Origin: a virus
IMG/VR virus record: IMGVR_UViG_3300021963_000523
Coordinates: 1-28,079 of that record
Strand: one strand, 5' to 3'
Length of the DNA stretch: 28,079 nt
A model generated the notes under the pieces. It was not told the origin of the DNA. It did not search any database and saw only the letters and a list, made by a program, of their open reading frames with translations. The first letter of the stretch is position 1, and each line of letters begins with the position of its first letter. Shown here piece after piece: positions 20,416 through 28,079 of the stretch. The position numbers and the translations under genes are program-made.

Positions 20416-23391
20416 TTATCCTATTTTGACTGCTATCCAAGCACGTCCGTCTTCCATTATTTTCCAAACTCTACCCACCGATATTCTATATTGATCTAGT
20501 GTTGGGTTAGCTACTGCTTGGCCACCTACTTTACCATTTTCTAATTCAATCGGTATAATGTAATCACCTACATTTGCTCCTAATACATTGCAAGGAACTT
20601 GACCTGAAAATGCTATTCGATCTACTTTTGCTCTTTCTATTTCTAACTTAGCTTGGTACTCAGCTTTTTCTTCTTCTGTAGCTTCAATCGGCAACTTGCC
20701 TATAACATCTACACTTCCCCAAGTATCACCTCCTACGTAAGATGGATTAGTCGACTTAACTACAAAAGAAACAGAGTCTGCAAATATATTAGTTAGTAAT
20801 CCATTTGAATCTACTCCTACAATATCACCTTTTGCAATAGCATCTTCCACCGCTTTAGTCATATATTCAGCATAGTCAGTACCACTTGCATTGACTGTAC
20901 CACCGGCATTTATTGATCTTAGTGTGGATGTATTTCTACCTACCAATTGTCCCGCTGATGCGCCATTATATCCGGCTCCATTAACAGCTTGAGCTAGCAT
21001 ACTATATTCAGTACCGTTATCTATCGATAAAAAGTTACTACCTTGTGATACACCTCCGTTTACAGTTATTCTATGATACGAAGCAAAGCCCGTATTTGAA
21101 GACGCACCAACAAATAAATTACCGGCAGCGCTTAATCTCATAGATTCTGTGTTATTAGAATACCATGAAGTAAAACCTCCAAATGCAGCTGGATTTGCAT
21201 AGTATCTCAATTCACCTGAGGTAGCGTTGTACTTAATGTAAGCGTATTCAGTTCCGTCACTCGCTGCGTTATTTTGAAATACAAGACCACGCCAAGTATT
21301 TGTTACAGTACTGTTTACTGATATTTGACCCCCCGAAGCTGATGATACTTGTAGTTGATAAGTTGGAGACGCTATTCCTATTCCCACATTGCCAGCACTA
21401 GTGATAGATAGTGCGTTTGTACCGCTTAGTCCATTATATCCGCAAGCTGCTGGGCTTCCTCCTACAAAGAATTGTAGTAAGTTTGAACAAGTCGTTGATA
21501 TTCTGGAAGTGCCGTCTCCAACAGCCATAGTAAGCACTTGATCTACAGATCCTACATTTCTTTCTACTAACTTTAAAGTTGTTACGTCATCAGCTTGAAT
21601 AACTACAGTATCGTAAGTAAGATAGTTTATAGAACCATTACTATTTCCAAAAACAGCCTGTAAATTATTAGCATTATATGCTGTACAAGTATGAAGTTTT
21701 GCTATTGGAGAAGCAGCTCCTATGCCTAAATTACCCCCTGATGTTAAACGCATTTTCTCAGAACCGTTTGTATAAAATAACGTAGAGCAGGCTCCTGTTG
21801 ATGTTAGTGTTAGATCTTTTGCTGAATAAAGTTCGGCACCGGATGTATCAGCATAAAAATATCCCCCTAAAACACCGCTTATTCCCAAATTTAAAATTAC
21901 TTGACACGTACCATTAATAGTAGTCACTGTTCTATTTGCAGTCGTTTGAAGTGGGCTCGCTATTCCTATACCAACATTACCACCATTAGGCTGTAGTATT
22001 AGTGGATAAGTTGTGCCTAAAGCAGCTGTTGATTGTGATTGTACCCAATTACCAAATGGTGATGTTGGGTAAGCTCCTATTAGTATTGCATTATTTCCGT
22101 CATTTGGTTGGAATAAAGCTATACCGTTAGGAGTAGTTCCTGTTGTTGCTGGAGCAGTAGATGCACCGCTACATACATGTAATCCTAGCTTAGGAGAGTT
22201 TGTTCCCATACCAACATTACCACTACTGACATTTATATTTATACCTTTTGTAGCGGTGTTCCAATCTCCGATAAACAAAACATCTGTATTAGTACCTTGA
22301 AATATTCCTGATAAAGTACCAGTACCTGCACCTCCTATTTGTAGTTGACTTCCAGCACTATTAGCATACAGTGTACCATTTACTCTTACAGTGCTTGCAA
22401 AGCAAGCAGCACCGCTTGAGCTTATAAACGACTGTCCATAAAAACAAGTTGCGTTGCCGTATGAAAATATTGCAGAAGAAGTTATATGATCTCCTCCTTG
22501 ACCCATCATCAAAGCACAAGAAGTTGTGCCTACCTCGTTACCTAAACCAGTTGTATTTCTAGGACCGGATATTAACATTCCACCATCATAAGTCGAACCA
22601 GAAGGATTAGAATAAATCCATCTATTTTGTTCTGAGTCCCAAAGTAAAGAACCAGTTACACCTGCATTTGAGCCGGAATCGGCTACAGCCATACCACCAT
22701 AACGAACTGCTGGAGTTTGGGTGTTTAGGTTAATGATATTTGCACCAACATTTACTTGACTTGAAGTCAAATATTGAATTGAAGAAGTGCCATAAACAAC
22801 TACGTTGTTGAAGTAAGCCGTTCCCGATATAAAAGAATCTTTTGATACTCTTAAGCCTCCTGCTGTATACAAAGAAGCTGTTGATGTGAAGCTAATAGCA
22901 TTTGACACATCAGAAATCTGTTGCGGTCTAGTAAAGTTATTACTTCCTGTAGTCGCATATTGACCTTCAATCAAAGTTACTCTTCCTGCTATCGAACCAG
23001 AAGTAGTAGCAAAAGAAGAACTTACAGTTGAACTTGTAGCTTCAAGATTAGTTACTCTAGTACTCAAACTACCACTCATAGTAGCAAACGATGCTGATGC
23101 TTGGGTGTTAGTAGAAGCAGTTGCTTCAACATTAGTAACTCTTGTACTTAAGCTAGCAGAAGCTGCTGCATAAGATTGACTTACTGTATTGAAAGTTGCT
23201 GCAGGTGCAAATGAAGCACTACCTAACCCTTGAAGCTTTGATGCTTCGGAAGCACTTACTGCATACGATGCTGAAGTAGCTGAGCCTGTGATAGCACCTG
23301 TAATTCCTCCTAGGACTGTGAGAGATCCACTTACTGTTCCATTACTTGTTACTATTAGTGAACCTGAGATGTATGGTGAGTTTAGTATCAT
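20416..23391 (-). CDS. Tail fibre D (991 aa) with Peptidase_G2-like C-terminus
   Basis: The N-terminus begins MILNSPYISGSLIV. After a Ser/Ala shaft the shared core lies at about residues 144-319. The distal shaft has five or more GIG.(A/N)SP units (NVGMGTNSPKLGLHV, NVGIGIASP, NLGIGAASP), typical of trimeric beta fibres, and few Cys. The last 160 residues are distinct: SGTDYAEYMTKAVEDAIAKG, then DIVGVDSNG, VKSTNPSYVGGDTWG, a charged EEKAEYQ linker and DRIAFSGQVPCNVLGANVG. This recalls Peptidase_G2-type domains (DYAE...NPSVVG...), which act as intramolecular trimerisation chaperones and cleave themselves off. A one-base overlap with the 82-aa gene upstream (TAATG) implies coupling. The domain assignment is by motif only. 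Confidence 0.78.
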   Translation of the reverse strand: MILNSPYISGSLIVTSNGTVSGSLTVLGGITGAITGSATSASYAVSASEASKLQGLGSASFAPAATFNTVSQSYAAASASLSTRVTNVEATASTNTQASASFATMSGSLSTRVTNLEATSSTVSSSFATTSGSIAGRVTLIEGQYATTGSNNFTRPQQISDVSNAISFTSTASLYTAGGLRVSKDSFISGTAYFNNVVVYGTSSIQYLTSSQVNVGANIINLNTQTPAVRYGGMAVADSGSNAGVTGSLLWDSEQNRWIYSNPSGSTYDGGMLISGPRNTTGLGNEVGTTSCALMMGQGGDHITSSAIFSYGNATCFYGQSFISSSGAACFASTVRVNGTLYANSAGSQLQIGGAGTGTLSGIFQGTNTDVLFIGDWNTATKGININVSSGNVGMGTNSPKLGLHVCSGASTAPATTGTTPNGIALFQPNDGNNAILIGAYPTSPFGNWVQSQSTAALGTTYPLILQPNGGNVGIGIASPLQTTANRTVTTINGTCQVILNLGISGVLGGYFYADTSGAELYSAKDLTLTSTGACSTLFYTNGSEKMRLTSGGNLGIGAASPIAKLHTCTAYNANNLQAVFGNSNGSINYLTYDTVVIQADDVTTLKLVERNVGSVDQVLTMAVGDGTSRISTTCSNLLQFFVGGSPAACGYNGLSGTNALSITSAGNVGIGIASPTYQLQVSSASGGQISVNSTVTNTWRGLVFQNNAASDGTEYAYIKYNATSGELRYYANPAAFGGFTSWYSNNTESMRLSAAGNLFVGASSNTGFASYHRITVNGGVSQGSNFLSIDNGTEYSMLAQAVNGAGYNGASAGQLVGRNTSTLRSINAGGTVNASGTDYAEYMTKAVEDAIAKGDIVGVDSNGLLTNIFADSVSFVVKSTNPSYVGGDTWGSVDVIGKLPIEATEEEKAEYQAKLEIERAKVDRIAFSGQVPCNVLGANVGDYIIPIELENGKVGGQAVANPTLDQYRISVGRVWKIMEDGRAWIAVKIG

Positions 23392-23639
23392 TATACTACT
23401 GGTTTGTTATATTTTTCTTGATATTCAGCTATTACTTCGGGAGTCCATAGAGTTTGAGCAATAATTTTAACTTTATCAGCTAAATTATTAATATCATCTC
23501 CTGGAGTAGCTGTACTTCTATTAAATGTTCTTGAAATCTCAACTCCATCTCTTTCGATGATAGTTGCCTCTCTTATTTGAATTACGTTTGTTTCTAAAAC
23601 TTCAATCAAATCAATAATTGTTTTTTCTGCTAATGCCAT
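23391..23639 (-). CDS. Small conserved-looking phage protein (82 aa)
   Basis: The protein reads MALAEKTIIDLIEVLETN, a strand VIQIREATIIERDGVEISRT, then ATPGDDINNLADKVKIIAQ and a C-terminal LWTPEVIAEYQEKY. This two-strand, two-helix pattern recalls a small ORF common among fibre genes of large phages. It is fixed between fibre E (stop one base before its ATG, TAACATG) and fibre D (TAATG overlap), so all three are probably translated together. Like the 83-aa gene after fibre B it may help fibre folding, but no evidence shows it. Confidence 0.68.
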   Translation of the reverse strand: MALAEKTIIDLIEVLETNVIQIREATIIERDGVEISRTFNRSTATPGDDINNLADKVKIIAQTLWTPEVIAEYQEKYNKPVV

Positions 23640-23640
23640 G

Positions 23641-26169
23641 TTATGATGCTTTATAAGTTACTGTGAAATTTAAATCTCTTACTGTTGAATCTGCTGTAGG
23701 TGCTAGGTTAACATTCATGGATCCATTTGTACCTCTACATGCAAATCCTATTTGTGTAGCTCCTCTAGAAGTTACTGCACCTATACTTTGTACCCCCGCT
23801 GCATTTACTTGCCAAAATGAAGCTGCATATTCTTCTACAGCTCCTGCTGTTGATGTAGCAAAAGGTAAATTAGTTACATTAAAACCAGTACCAGCATAAG
23901 TACCACAAAAACAAACAGCTAAGTAAACTTGTACTGTTACTAAGTTACCTACTTTAATATAGGATCCAGCTCTATTTGAATAATATACACCCATTCCTCC
24001 AATAGACATACAAGGTGTGAATGTGCCTTCTTCATAATAATTTAAAACTCCACCTCCTCCTCCAAACTTAATACCGAATGGAGTACAAACAATTCCTGTT
24101 TTATGATTTATCGACATATTAACACCAGTACTGCCTGTATCTGTACCTACTAATATTCTAAATGAATCTTGATAGTTATCTAAATGTGTTGCGCAGCTAC
24201 AAGATGTTCCTTTCTGTAATACTAATTGACCACCTTCTATTGGGCCTTGAGCGCCTAAGAATAGATTTGCTTCTGTTGATGTATTTGTCGTACCAATGCC
24301 TACTTGACCTGTACTTTGAATGCGCATTTTCTCACCAAGTGAACATCCGTTTTGTCTTGTATAAAAGAGCATATTGAAGCCATAGTCTCCTTCTGTTGAG
24401 TTTACTTTAGAGGCTTCAATACCTGCTCCAGCTACTTGATCACCAATACTTCTATAGTTTCCTCTTAAAAGCAAACTACCACCAACTCCAGTAGCAAAAG
24501 ATGTGCTATCATCAACATTCACTAAAGCAACATCTGATGTGATTGCTTGCTTAGCTCCGTATACATTTAATCTACCTGAGGGGTTTGTGGTACCTATACC
24601 AACAATTCCCCCACTTGTAATATTAAATACCGCACTTCCTGATAATGGACTCGTAGCAGCTGTATTAGCGACGTATAAACTTAGCATTCCAAAAGCAGCA
24701 TAGTTAGCTGTCATAGCCCAAGCTCTTCTTGCAGATGAACTACTAAAACCATCATCGTCTCTTAACCAAAATGCTTGTTGTCCACCAACTGCTGCATTCC
24801 CATTAACTGTTAACGCTTGAGTTGGACTTGCTGTTCCAATTGATACATTGCCGGTAGCTGTAATTACATTTAAACCTGCAGTTGAGCTACCTACCTGTCC
24901 AACAAATATCCTATTTCCACTATCAGCAGTAATACCCATACTCGAGTTACCAGCATAAATCGTATTACCAGTATCGTTACCACTAATTCTCAATCCATAC
25001 AAATAAGAATAAGCACTTGTAGTTATTGATAATGCTGTTAAATTACAAGCAAACGTAGCATTACCTACAGGACTAATAGTTAGCCTACTACTATTATTAG
25101 TTGTTAATATAGTACAGCCACCAGCTGCGACACCAACTGTTAAGTTTCTAGAGCCTTCTGCCCATAATACAACACTTGATGCATCACCATAAACATATCC
25201 TACTGCTGATCCTGTATTTTGTAAAGCGTATAAAGCACTTGTATTACCATCTACTGCTAAAACAGTTCTATTTGCTGTTGTGTAGCTTGGACTCGATGTA
25301 CCAACACCGACACTACAACTTGAGCTTACAAACAAAGCATTGCCATAAAAACATGTAGCATTGCCGTAGCTAAAAATAGCAGAAGATGTAATATGATCAC
25401 CACCTTGACCCATCATTAATGCACAAGATGTCGTACCTACTTCATTTCCAAGTCCTGTAGAGTTTCTAGGACCACTTATTAACATACCACCATCGTAGGT
25501 AGATCCACTTGGGTTTGCATAAATCCATCTATTGTTTAAACTATCCCAAAGTAATGAACCTGTTACACCAACATTTGAACCACTATCAGCTACATTTATT
25601 CCACCATATCTTTGCGCAGGTAAGTTGGTATTTAAGTTGATATAACTTGCACCAATGTTAACTTGACTTGAAGTAATGTATTGAATGCTTGATGTACCAT
25701 ATACTACAACATTGTTAAAATATGCAGTACCTGATATAAAGGAATCTTTACCTACTCTTAATCCACCATCCGTGTATAATGAAGCAGTTGTTGTAAATCC
25801 TGCAGCATTAGTAGAAGAACTAATATATTGAATATTACTAAAAGTATTTGAACCAGTAGTTGCATAGCTAGTTTCGATAACATTAACTCTGCTTGCTATA
25901 GAGCCGGATGTTGTGGCGAAGGAAGAACTTACAGTTGATGAAGTAGATTCTAAATTAGTAACTCTCGTACTCAAGCTACCACTTGTAGTAGCAAATGATT
26001 GACTCACTGCATTAAAAGTACCTGCAGGTGCAAATGAAGCACTACCTAACCCTTGAAGAGTGGATGCAAATGAAGCACTGGTAGCACTTCCAGAGAATGA
26101 TCCTGTGATACCTTGTGTAGCATAAACACTACCTGTTATTACTAATGAACCTGATAATTGTACTGGCAT
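23641..26169 (-). CDS. Tail fibre E (842 aa) with YEEGTFTP-type tip
   Basis: The N-terminus begins MPVQLSGSLVITGSV. A short shaft (residues about 30-100) and the shared core (about 103-275, ending NATCFYG) are followed by VGVGTSSPSYTTANRTV, a unit also present in fibre D, and further GIGT.(S/N)P motifs. The C-terminus, LNYYEEGTFTPCMSIGG, YYSNRAGSYIKVGNLVTVQV and GTGFNVTNLPFAT, is a beta-sandwich tip found on many phage head and tail fibres. The Cys motif of fibres A-C is absent: the equivalent site reads ATFACNLTA. The ATG lies one base after the stop of the upstream structural gene (TAATATG). Confidence 0.8.
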   Translation of the reverse strand: MPVQLSGSLVITGSVYATQGITGSFSGSATSASFASTLQGLGSASFAPAGTFNAVSQSFATTSGSLSTRVTNLESTSSTVSSSFATTSGSIASRVNVIETSYATTGSNTFSNIQYISSSTNAAGFTTTASLYTDGGLRVGKDSFISGTAYFNNVVVYGTSSIQYITSSQVNIGASYINLNTNLPAQRYGGINVADSGSNVGVTGSLLWDSLNNRWIYANPSGSTYDGGMLISGPRNSTGLGNEVGTTSCALMMGQGGDHITSSAIFSYGNATCFYGNALFVSSSCSVGVGTSSPSYTTANRTVLAVDGNTSALYALQNTGSAVGYVYGDASSVVLWAEGSRNLTVGVAAGGCTILTTNNSSRLTISPVGNATFACNLTALSITTSAYSYLYGLRISGNDTGNTIYAGNSSMGITADSGNRIFVGQVGSSTAGLNVITATGNVSIGTASPTQALTVNGNAAVGGQQAFWLRDDDGFSSSSARRAWAMTANYAAFGMLSLYVANTAATSPLSGSAVFNITSGGIVGIGTTNPSGRLNVYGAKQAITSDVALVNVDDSTSFATGVGGSLLLRGNYRSIGDQVAGAGIEASKVNSTEGDYGFNMLFYTRQNGCSLGEKMRIQSTGQVGIGTTNTSTEANLFLGAQGPIEGGQLVLQKGTSCSCATHLDNYQDSFRILVGTDTGSTGVNMSINHKTGIVCTPFGIKFGGGGGVLNYYEEGTFTPCMSIGGMGVYYSNRAGSYIKVGNLVTVQVYLAVCFCGTYAGTGFNVTNLPFATSTAGAVEEYAASFWQVNAAGVQSIGAVTSRGATQIGFACRGTNGSMNVNLAPTADSTVRDLNFTVTYKAS

Positions 26170-26170
26170 A

Positions 26171-28079
26171 TTATGTTAATCTTATTAAGATAAAGTTTCC
26201 GTTTCTATATAATCCTCCTAATGGTACTCCACCTGCTGCTGCTGCAGTATCGTCCACAAAGTTTAAGCTCATTGATACTTGTGTAAGTACTACATATCCA
26301 TTTGTTACTGGATTCAAGTATGAAGCTGTAGTCGCATATGAAGCACTCACTGCACTTGGTGTACTTGCTACATACGAAGCAGTTGCAGCTAAAGATGCAG
26401 ATGTTGCAAATGAAGCTGATGTCGCATTAGGTGCACCATTAATACCGCTAAACATCGCTATTGCAGTACCAGCTGTTGGAGTTGCAAATGTTAATGTAGC
26501 GTTGTTATTATCTACTACTTTAATATTAGCAGGTATAACTACAAAGTCATTTGAATCGTACACTTCAAAGTTTACATACTTGCTATTTAAGTTGTGAGCA
26601 AAGCTCCAAGTCAACGCTGCAGAAGTTTGATTTAACTGAGCAGTAGAACCTGATACCGTTAAATTACCTCCATTAGATGCTACAGCATATCCAGATTGTG
26701 AGTAATCAAATCTTACTTCAGCTACGTTAGGTGTAATACCTACAATAGCGTTTGGTATTAATTGATTGTAAGATCCATCATATACTTGAAGTAATGGAGT
26801 ATAAGTATTTAAATTGTGTGTAAAGCTCCAAGTAGCTGCTGCTACTGATTGAGTCAATGCAGAAGTACCAGTTGCACCTATGATTGTAATAGATGCTGTA
26901 TTGTTTACTACTGAAGCTGAGATATTGTTTCCAATAAAGTCGAAGTAAGAAGCTGTACCAATCAACACTCCTTCATCTGCTATTGAGATAGCACTAATTC
27001 CACCACCACCTCCATTCAATGCAAATGATGCTGTTAATGCATAAGAAGATGAGTTTGCATTATTAGCATAAGATGAAGTGCCTAATAAGCTACCTGTAAA
27101 ACTACCAGTAAAAGAACCTGTAGTGCTGCTATTCAACGCATAAGAAGCAGTTAAAGCAAATGAAGAACTTACTGCATTAGAACTTGATACAGCGTAGGAA
27201 GCTGATGTAGCAAAGCTAGAACTTAGTACAGACATTGAAGCAGTTTGACTGCTATCAATTACTCTAAATCCATTAACACCTAAACTTCCTGTTACAGTTA
27301 CTGAACCAGTTAATTGTTGAGTGTTGGTTAATTGGTTACCAAATATATTCGATCCGCTAGAATAAACTATACTAGAAGTAATTGTTTGAATTACTAATGT
27401 TTGAGCAGTTACTGTTCCTGTTATTAAAGCATTGGATGCTGTAACGTTGTTTCTAATTAAGAAATTATCTGCAGAAGAAGCTGTTGCTGCATAAGAAGAA
27501 CTTAAAGCGTATGAGCTGCTTAATGAATAGCTACTTGATACTGCATTCGATGAACTTACTGCGTATGAAGCAGAAGTTGCAAATGAAGAGCTTACAGTGT
27601 ACGAAGAAGAGATTGATTGTGAAGTAAAGCTAATATTACCACCCAACGAAGCTACTGCCTTACCAGTTCTTGGTGTACTGAAGTATATTACAGCACTTGC
27701 AGTATCTACAACATTGATTCTTTGAGGTATAATTACATCATTATTGATGTCGTATATTGTGAATACAGGATATTGAGTATGTAAGTCGTGAGTAAATGAC
27801 CAAGTAGTCGCTGCTAATGTTTGATTTAACACTGCATTTGATCCACTTACTGCTAATACTCCACCAGTTGATATAATCGCATAACCACTCTGTGCTACAT
27901 CAAAGTAAACATTTGTAGCAAACGGTCCTGGATTGTAAATACGGGTTGGTATTAAAGTGTTGTAACCTAAGTCATAAATCTCTACTACTGGAGTTTGTGA
28001 ATTAATACTAGTTGCAAAAGACCAAGTATTAGCTGCTATTGATTGAGTGAATACTTGAGATGCACCTTGAGTAGCAGTT
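26171..28079 (-). CDS. Large modular structural protein, 5' end outside the window
   Basis: The frame is open from the TAA at 26171 to the right edge, at least 635 codons, so the true start lies beyond 28079; the apparent GTG start at 27832 is internal. The protein alternates two elements. One is a 57-residue module that opens WSF(T/A)H(N/D)L, has a central VYD..(x)..IP and ends GxA..xxGG; four copies are visible. The other is a Ser/Ala linker of SASYA and SSSYA units with a 'SFTGSFTGS' stretch near 27090-27115. The C-terminus ends GVPLGGLYRNGNFILIRLT. WSFTHNL modules recur in phage tail and fibre proteins as small beta-sandwiches. This is probably a long fibre or fibre-connecting protein; its own role cannot be fixed without the start. 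Confidence 0.75.
   Translation of the reverse strand, partial: TATQGASQVFTQSIAANTWSFATSINSQTPVVEIYDLGYNTLIPTRIYNPGPFATNVYFDVAQSGYAIISTGGVLAVSGSNAVLNQTLAATTWSFTHDLHTQYPVFTIYDINNDVIIPQRINVVDTASAVIYFSTPRTGKAVASLGGNISFTSQSISSSYTVSSSFATSASYAVSSSNAVSSSYSLSSSYALSSSYAATASSADNFLIRNNVTASNALITGTVTAQTLVIQTITSSIVYSSGSNIFGNQLTNTQQLTGSVTVTGSLGVNGFRVIDSSQTASMSVLSSSFATSASYAVSSSNAVSSSFALTASYALNSSTTGSFTGSFTGSLLGTSSYANNANSSSYALTASFALNGGGGGISAISIADEGVLIGTASYFDFIGNNISASVVNNTASITIIGATGTSALTQSVAAATWSFTHNLNTYTPLLQVYDGSYNQLIPNAIVGITPNVAEVRFDYSQSGYAVASNGGNLTVSGSTAQLNQTSAALTWSFAHNLNSKYVNFEVYDSNDFVVIPANIKVVDNNNATLTFATPTAGTAIAMFSGINGAPNATSASFATSASLAATASYVASTPSAVSASYATTASYLNPVTNGYVVLTQVSMSLNFVDDTAAAAGGVPLGGLYRNGNFILIRLT
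26440..28035 (-). repeat. Four WSF-x-H-x-L modules in two pairs
   Basis: Approximate limits are 27863-28035 (NTWSFATSI), 27638-27808 (TTWSFTHDL), 26662-26835 (ATWSFTHNL) and 26440-26615 (LTWSFAHNL). Shared positions are the W-S-F opening, a Y-D pair about 17 residues later, I-P in the middle and the closing S/T-G-x-A...G. Modules 1-2 and 3-4 are direct neighbours, and a Ser/Ala-rich linker separates the pairs, suggesting duplication of a two-module unit. Confidence 0.75.

Noticed and set aside
6125-26169. Diversity-generating retroelement acting on the fibres or LamG genes
   Set aside because: No reverse transcriptase, template repeat or A-biased variable repeat was seen; differences between paralogues are spread over whole genes.
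26171-27832. A complete gene starting with GTG at 27832
   Set aside because: The same frame continues without a stop to 28079 and encodes another full WSF module, so 27832 is internal.
1-28079. tRNA genes, CRISPR arrays, insertion sequences, attachment sites
   Set aside because: Gaps are short and accounted for, and no cloverleaf, spacer-repeat pattern, transposase or terminal repeat was seen.

Overview
The window is a low-GC stretch of the structural late region of a tailed phage with a contractile tail, a T4-superfamily myovirus. This rests on recognisable T4-type tail sheath (gp18-like), tail tube (gp19-like) and baseplate/tail-assembly (gp26-like) proteins. The host is probably a member of Bacteroidota. 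Almost every leader is A/T-rich and lacks a Shine-Dalgarno sequence, and the only plus-strand gene is preceded by a Bacteroidota-type promoter. There is no integrase, repressor or other lysogeny gene, no tRNA and no CRISPR array.

All genes but one lie on the minus strand, so transcription runs from high to low coordinates. From right to left: a very large structural protein with repeated WSFxHxL modules that enters from outside the window (26171-28079); fibre E (23641-26169); an 82-aa protein; fibre D (20416-23391); fibre C (17916-20381); a short fibre-like remnant; a GIY-YIG homing endonuclease (17274-17804) coupled to a 57-aa ORF; fibre B (14191-17055); an 83-aa protein; three tandem LamG-type lectin-fold genes (11735-13934); three overlapping glycosyltransferase-like genes (9360-11697); fibre A (6125-9310); three small proteins (5141-6063); tail sheath; a 172-aa protein; tail tube; an HNH homing endonuclease; an isolated plus-strand membrane protein; the gp26-like gene with a gp51-like ORF in the next frame; and the first 29 codons of another gene.

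The five fibres share Ser/Thr/Ala-rich shaft repeats and one conserved core of about 175 residues, and each has a different C-terminus. The LamG proteins, fibres and glycosyltransferases together look like a host-recognition module. It could supply several receptor specificities and perhaps decorate the Ser/Thr-rich fibres with sugar.

Three signals stand out. (1) A T9-CCC slippery site at the 3' end of the gp26-like gene leads into a frame that has no start codon for its first 29 codons but encodes a conserved-looking domain; this suggests programmed +1 (or -2) frameshifting analogous to lambda G/GT. (2) Eleven copies of TATTTATA or TATTTATT lie 13-26 nt upstream of minus-strand starts and look like the late-promoter element, the reverse complement of T4's TATAAATA. 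(3) A Cys-rich motif of the form C-F-x3-[VI]-C occurs eleven times in three of the five fibres. No intergenic gap exceeds 300 bases; the longest are 1144-1256 (promoters only) and 17805-17915 (motif plus fibre remnant).
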